Below are positions 5,033 through 8,607 of a DNA stretch of 8,607 bases, one piece after another. The notes beneath the pieces are model-generated. The model had not been told where the DNA came from. It worked only from the letters and a program-made list of their open reading frames with translations, and made no database searches. Within the stretch, counting starts at the first letter, position 1; each line of letters begins with the position of its first letter. The translations under genes were made by a program, and so were the position numbers. The stretch spans positions 1-8,607 of the forward strand of contig JAULUH010000176.1 in the NCBI GenBank assembly GCA_032111745.1. The letters run 5' to 3'. Source of the stretch: JAULUH01 sp032111745 (GTDB taxonomy: Bacteria > Chloroflexota > Anaerolineae > JAAEKA01).

Positions 5033-7174
5033 CTAAGGAGCCTCGGCCAGTACCAGCGGCAATCTCACGCTGTGACCATAGTCGATTACCCGTACCATGC
5101 GCCACAGGGAGCCCTGCGCTGCCAACCACACGCGCTGGCTCGAGGCAGCCTCCAGGCCCGAAAACCCGCCCGGCGTGTAGGAAAACGGCAGGTTCACCGA
5201 GGTCACACCGGCATCCCCGTACCCCCACAGCCTGTAATCCGTGCTGGCCACGACATACCAGACGGTGCCGTCCGGGGCCACTGACCATAGCTTGTTGCGG
5301 TGCGTAGCGGTGCGCAGCAGGTCGAGATGATTGGTGGCCAGGTTGTGGATATGAATGTCTTGCGACCCTTCGTCCGGCCGGATCATGGTCACCTCCGGCC
5401 AGATGTCGCGGCAACCATCCGCGGAGCCTGGCCATAGCACAAAGAGCGTTCCATCTGCCGCTGGTGTCAGATCACAGACCGTGCGCCCCGACAGGATCCG
5501 CTCCCATGCCTCACCAGACCACCGGTAAAGGCCTGTTTCATTCCCGTACCATATCCGGCCGTTGGCGTCCACCGCGACAGCACCCAAGCCACCCATATCT
5601 TTGGTAGGATAGAAGCGCCACACATCGTCGCCGTCTACCGCAGGTGTGCCGCCGTCGTCCAATCCAATCACACCAGCTGCCCCATCTTTGGCCGACCGCA
5701 GTTGGGCCACGAACCACACGCGCCTGCTATCCTCCACGAACACATCGGAGTATTGGCCATGAAAGGTCGTGCCATACGCCCCACCATCCAGCGCTAGCCA
5801 GGTTCCCTGGTGCCAGCGCATGGGTGGCTCGGCCCGGGTCCAACCATAATAGTCGGCGTCATGATATGTCACCCAGACATCACCGTTGGGCACGCGGTCC
5901 CAGGCCAGGGTGGAGCCGGTCGGGTATGAAATGCTTGGTTCATCGGCGCGCCCTCGATCGGCCCAGTCGTCGTCGTTTAGTTCCACGGTACGCCGGTCGT
6001 CGAGTTGCTGCAGCCGGCCTTGGCCAGCTGAGCTGTGCAGCCACACCATGCCACCAGCATCGCGCAATATCGTGTTAGTAGTGGAAAAGGCAGGAGTGCC
6101 CAGCTCGGCAGTCTGGCGATCTGGCCGGAGGAGCCATCCGGCCCCGGCAGCCCACAGGCCCTCGTTACTGGCGAGCATGGCGTTGGCCTCTGACCGGACG
6201 CCGATGTGGTCCATCCAGTACTGTATAGGCGAAGGGCAATCGTCAATCAGGGGCGAGATGTAGTGGCCATCTTCTGGCGGAGGCTTGCCCAACCAGCTGA
6301 AGTAGTACGCCACCCAGACCGTATCATCAGGCCCTAATTCCAGATTATTGATGTTGCCACACCACCCGGTTTCTTTCGTCCAGCCGCCTTCTGACCAAAC
6401 CATGATGGTATGGCCATCGGTCACCCACACGCGGCCGCTGCTATCCACGTTCATGTCCACGGGATAAGGCCCCCCGGCCTTGGGCATCCCATCCTCACCC
6501 AGGCTGCGCATCCCGCCAGCGGGGTTCCGGTCCTGCCATTCAGCACCGTCATAGACCCAGTAGTCCACCCACACGTCGCTTCCCGCCACGGTCCATAGCG
6601 GGTTATCGTTCCTGGTCAGCAGAATGTCCCCGTAGTCCGCCAGCACCGCTGCCTCACGGCTGGGATAGTGCTGCCAGCTCCCATCGGCATCCCGGCGGCT
6701 GACCGGGCCGTCGGGCAACTGGTAGCTTACCCATAGGATGCCACCATCACCGGCCGCAATGCCCACCACGGGGCTCCGCAACAACTGGCTGTTGGCGCTG
6801 TCGAAGTGCGTCCAGGTGCCGCCCGCATCCAGCAGGGTCAGCCCCTCGCTCCCCCCAAACCACCTGCCACCCATCGCATCCACAGCCACGGCGTAGACGG
6901 ACCAGGACGGCAGGTCGTCATAGGGCGTATACCGGTGATAGGCGTTCGTGGCCTTGTCCCAACGCACAGCCCCCATCACCGTACCAATCCAGATCGCCGC
7001 GCCGTCATCGGCCAGGACATTCTGGCGGGCATCCCAGCGCGTCCACACGACCGCCGCCGATCCGGATGCCTGCCCACCCTCTCCAGCGTGCACAGAGGTT
7101 GTCCCTACAAAGCAAAGAACGCCTACCATCACCACGCGCACCACTGCCCGAACCAACCCCGATCGCACGTACAT
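5033..7174 (-). CDS. Secreted beta-propeller protein (two-component-regulator-propeller type)
   Basis: A 713-residue exported protein. Residues 1-30 form a signal peptide: basic MYVRSGLVRAVVR, a hydrophobic core VVMVGVLCFVG, and an Ala cleavage site after SVHA. The rest is a series of propeller-strand repeats of the form 'aVDxxGxvWvGtxxGl': IWIGTVMGAVRW (61-72), VAVDAMGGRWFGGSEGLTLLD (96-116), DGGILWVSY (143-151), VDSSGRVWVTD (243-253), DDTVWVAY (283-290), NEGLWAAGAGWLLR (337-350), GDVWVTY (431-437), DSRRVWFVA (482-490), VAVDANGRIWYGNETGLYRW (533-552), DGTVWYVV (635-642), RVWLAAQGSLWRM (681-693). This is the Reg_prop pattern of hybrid two-component sensors, where two seven-blade propellers bind a ligand. 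Here there is no membrane anchor, kinase or DNA-binding domain. The tail HSVRLPLVLAEAP is Chloroflexota-like. ATG 7174 is chosen over 7285 because AAGGAGG sits 6 bases before it and a signal peptide then begins. Confidence 0.9.
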   Translation of the reverse strand: MYVRSGLVRAVVRVVMVGVLCFVGTTSVHAGEGGQASGSAAVVWTRWDARQNVLADDGAAIWIGTVMGAVRWDKATNAYHRYTPYDDLPSWSVYAVAVDAMGGRWFGGSEGLTLLDAGGTWTHFDSANSQLLRSPVVGIAAGDGGILWVSYQLPDGPVSRRDADGSWQHYPSREAAVLADYGDILLTRNDNPLWTVAGSDVWVDYWVYDGAEWQDRNPAGGMRSLGEDGMPKAGGPYPVDMNVDSSGRVWVTDGHTIMVWSEGGWTKETGWCGNINNLELGPDDTVWVAYYFSWLGKPPPEDGHYISPLIDDCPSPIQYWMDHIGVRSEANAMLASNEGLWAAGAGWLLRPDRQTAELGTPAFSTTNTILRDAGGMVWLHSSAGQGRLQQLDDRRTVELNDDDWADRGRADEPSISYPTGSTLAWDRVPNGDVWVTYHDADYYGWTRAEPPMRWHQGTWLALDGGAYGTTFHGQYSDVFVEDSRRVWFVAQLRSAKDGAAGVIGLDDGGTPAVDGDDVWRFYPTKDMGGLGAVAVDANGRIWYGNETGLYRWSGEAWERILSGRTVCDLTPAADGTLFVLWPGSADGCRDIWPEVTMIRPDEGSQDIHIHNLATNHLDLLRTATHRNKLWSVAPDGTVWYVVASTDYRLWGYGDAGVTSVNLPFSYTPGGFSGLEAASSQRVWLAAQGSLWRMVRVIDYGHSVRLPLVLAEAP

Positions 7175-7180
7175 GATCGT

Positions 7181-7187
7181 CCTCCTT
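7181..7187 (-). promoter_or_regulatory. Ribosome binding site of the propeller gene
   Basis: Minus-strand AAGGAGG, 6 bases before the ATG at 7172-7174. It rules out the 37-residue upstream extension, whose extra residues are arginine/tryptophan-rich and lie in the leader. Confidence 0.85.
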
Positions 7188-7313
7188 CCCATATGGGCCG
7201 ATTGCCTCAAGCGACGGGCTACCTCATCGCCCCTCCCCTGAGTGAATTCCCATGGCCTCCATGGCCGTGAACCCCACAGTCTCATCTACCTCCCAATCAG
7301 GCTGTCCACCCTC

Positions 7314-7342
7314 AGTATAGCGCGAGATGATTCACGAGTCAA
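7314..7342 (-). promoter_or_regulatory. Sigma70-type promoter of the propeller gene
   Basis: Minus-strand TTGACT (7342 to 7337), five of six -35 matches, a 17-base spacer, then TATACT (7319 to 7314), five of six -10 matches. Predicted start is near 7307, giving a leader of about 130 bases. The leader contains a direct repeat of CCATGGCC (7250-7257, 7259-7266) but no clear regulatory fold. Confidence 0.7.
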
Positions 7343-7424
7343 CAGGTTTTGCGTTGCCCACTGGCTTCTCATAAGTCCCTCTATGGTCACTTCCGCCGTC
7401 TCTCAGCGTCTCCACCTTAAGCTT

Positions 7425-7600
7425 CTGGTCTCCTCTGGTCCAAAGTCCCCTCTCTGCGCCTCTGCGGTGCACCTCTGGACTCCTCTGATCCTGTTTCCCC
7501 CTTTGCGTCCTCTGCGCCTCTGCGGTGCACCTCTGGACTCCTCTGATCCTGTTTCCCCCTTTGCGTCCTCTGCGCCTCTGCGGTGCATTTCTGGAGTCCG
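7425..7600. repeat. 58-base tandem repeat array (CTCTGCGCCTCTGCGG type)
   Basis: Two copies, 7452-7509 and 7510-7567, are identical over all 58 bases. A third, partial copy starts at 7568 and matches for 20 bases, then drifts (CTGGAGTCC for CTGGACTCC). A degenerate piece, CTGGTCTCCTCTGGTCC (7425-7441), precedes the array. Each unit holds CTCTGCGCCTCTGCGG and TTTGCGTC, a sequence type I recall as dispersed through many environmental bacterial genomes. Open frames through it on the minus strand (HRRGAEDAKG-like) are spurious because a 58-base period changes frame with every copy. The array fills most of the gap between the dehydratase stop and the propeller promoter. Confidence 0.92.
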
Positions 7601-7615
7601 TGTTCGTCCGTGTTC
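7596..7615. repeat. Tandem decamer GTCCGTGTTC x2
   Basis: GTCCGTGTTC is repeated head to tail at 7596-7605 and 7606-7615, directly at the end of the 58-base array. On the minus strand it reads GAACACGGAC twice, a motif I associate with the same kind of dispersed intergenic repeat. Confidence 0.8.
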
Positions 7616-7675
7616 CGGCCCACTAGATCGCAACCCTGCGCCGGGACTTGTGAAATGCCCTGTGTTGCCGCTCGC

Positions 7676-8607
7676 CTACAATCGGTCCTGGTGTCCTGCC
7701 ATGATCCGCTGCAGCTCCCTCAAGGACAGGTTGCCCCCACTGAGCACCAGGACCACTTTCTTGCCCGCCAGCCGCTCCTTCATCTGCAGGGCCGCAGCCA
7801 GTGGCACCGCGCCTGCCCCCTCGGCCAGGTTGTGGGTGTGCTCCAACAGCAGCAGGATCGCCGCCTCTATCTGCGCATCGTCCACCAGCACGAAGTCGTC
7901 CAGCACCTGGCGCATGATGCGCTGGGTGTTCTCGAAGGGAACCCGGGTAGCCACCCCCTCGGCAAAGGTCGCCATAGGTGGGTTCGTTGCCTCCGCGCCC
8001 GCCCAGCGCCACTGCATGGCCGGCGCCTGGGCCGACTGGGCACCGATCACCTCGATGGCCAGGCTGCTCCCCTTGGCCACGATGCCGGTGCCGCAGGCCC
8101 CACTGCCCGCCCCCACCGGCACGATAATGGCCTCCACATCCGGCAGTTCCTCGAGGATCTCCAGCGCATAGGTCCCTACCCCGCAGATCAACGGCTCGTC
8201 CGTAGGACCTACGAAGCAGCCGCCCCGCTCCGCCGCCACCCCCATCATCCACTCGCGCGCCGTGTCGAAGTCCGGGCCGTGAAACACCACCGCCGCACCA
8301 AGCCCGCGCATCGCCGCCACCTTGTCCGCATTCGCCCGCTCCGGCATGGCAATGGTAGCCCGCAGCCCATACGCCCGCGCCGCAAACGCGATGCTCTGGC
8401 CATGGTTGCCCGTGGACGCCGTGTACAGCCCGGCCGCACGCGCAGCCTCGCCAAGGCCGGCTACCAGGTTCAGCCCACCCCGCACCTTGAACGCACCCAC
8501 AGGCTGGTGGTTCTCGTGCTTGACCCACACCTCGGCGCCCACCAGGCGGCTCAAGCCGGCATAGTGGACCAGCGGCGTCGGCCGCAGGAAGCGATACACG
8601 TTGGGAC
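7676..8607 (-). CDS. PLP-dependent threonine/serine dehydratase, 5' truncated by window edge
   Basis: 310 codons and a TAG stop are visible; the N terminus lies beyond the right edge. Numbering from the GTG at 8599, motifs are: RPTPL (6-10), the PLP lysine Lys38 in VGAFKVRGG, STGNHGQS (62-69), the glycine loop VGAGSGACGTG (162-172) that holds the PLP phosphate, EGAGAVPLA (260-268), and LSGGNLS (286-292). This is fold-type II PLP chemistry; family members deaminate L-threonine to 2-oxobutanoate and ammonia, or L-serine to pyruvate, in the cytoplasm. The protein ends right after the catalytic domain with no ACT domain, so it resembles catabolic (TdcB-like) or serine-racemase-like enzymes rather than isoleucine-regulated IlvA. 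The GTG is probably internal: codons upstream stay open (PNVYRFLRPTPL) and the family normally has some 15-20 residues before this point. No terminator with a T-run follows the stop. Confidence 0.93.
   Translation of the reverse strand, partial: PNVYRFLRPTPLVHYAGLSRLVGAEVWVKHENHQPVGAFKVRGGLNLVAGLGEAARAAGLYTASTGNHGQSIAFAARAYGLRATIAMPERANADKVAAMRGLGAAVVFHGPDFDTAREWMMGVAAERGGCFVGPTDEPLICGVGTYALEILEELPDVEAIIVPVGAGSGACGTGIVAKGSSLAIEVIGAQSAQAPAMQWRWAGAEATNPPMATFAEGVATRVPFENTQRIMRQVLDDFVLVDDAQIEAAILLLLEHTHNLAEGAGAVPLAAALQMKERLAGKKVVLVLSGGNLSLRELQRIMAGHQDRL

Noticed and set aside
7425..7600. Possible CRISPR array
   Set aside because: The copies are directly adjacent with no variable spacers between conserved repeats, and no cas gene is present.
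7403..7633. Short minus-strand frames with HRRGAEDAKG-like repeats
   Set aside because: The 58-base period is not a multiple of three, so the same DNA is read in different frames from copy to copy; this is non-coding repeat.
7242..8171. Plus-strand open frame of 309 codons across the repeat array and the dehydratase
   Set aside because: It reads through tandem repeats and antisense to a dehydratase with all PLP motifs; serine/proline-rich composition is typical of antisense shadows.

Overview
The window is a GC-rich bacterial chromosomal segment with seven protein-coding genes, two of them cut by the window edges. The most likely source is a Chloroflexota-type bacterium (Anaerolineae or relatives). 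This is inferred from three things: a secreted protein ending in an 'LPLVL' tail of the kind common on Chloroflexota exported proteins, short GC-rich palindromic repeats of the 'GTAGGG..GCGGGCCTCCGTGCCCGC' type between genes, and a 'CTCTGCGCCTCTGCGG' tandem repeat of a type I recall from many environmental bacteria. No rRNA, tRNA, CRISPR array, transposase or phage gene is visible.

Left part, plus strand (1-1900): the C-terminal end of an FGGY-family sugar kinase, then a small four-helix membrane protein, then a 358-residue protein with a divergent phosphoribosyltransferase fold (uracil-PRTase-like) and a long conserved-looking C-terminal extension. The three are spaced by 80-100 bases and no clear promoter separates them, so they may be co-transcribed, but this is not proven.

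Middle, minus strand (1909-4901): a DHRS4-like short-chain dehydrogenase that converges on the PRTase gene with only 8 bases between the stop codons; a secreted CHRD-domain protein with its own strong terminator; and a YfcE/MJ0936-type metallophosphoesterase. The intergenic stretches around the CHRD gene hold two copies of a 32-base palindromic repeat, a 30-base tandem duplication with a diverged third copy on the other side, and a separate 11-bp inverted repeat spanning 77 bases.

Right part, minus strand (5033-8607): a 713-residue secreted beta-propeller protein resembling the sensor half of hybrid two-component systems but with no kinase attached; a promoter region followed by a 58-bp tandem repeat array; and a 5'-truncated PLP-dependent threonine/serine dehydratase.

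Three minus-strand genes (dehydrogenase, phosphoesterase, propeller) each have a near-consensus sigma70 promoter with an exactly 17-base spacer. They therefore look like separate transcription units rather than one operon, and nothing in the sequence ties the seven genes into a single pathway. I did not find a clear novel system. The best leads are the unassigned PRTase-like protein, the structured leader of the dehydrogenase gene, the kinase-less propeller protein and the compound repeats flanking the CHRD gene.
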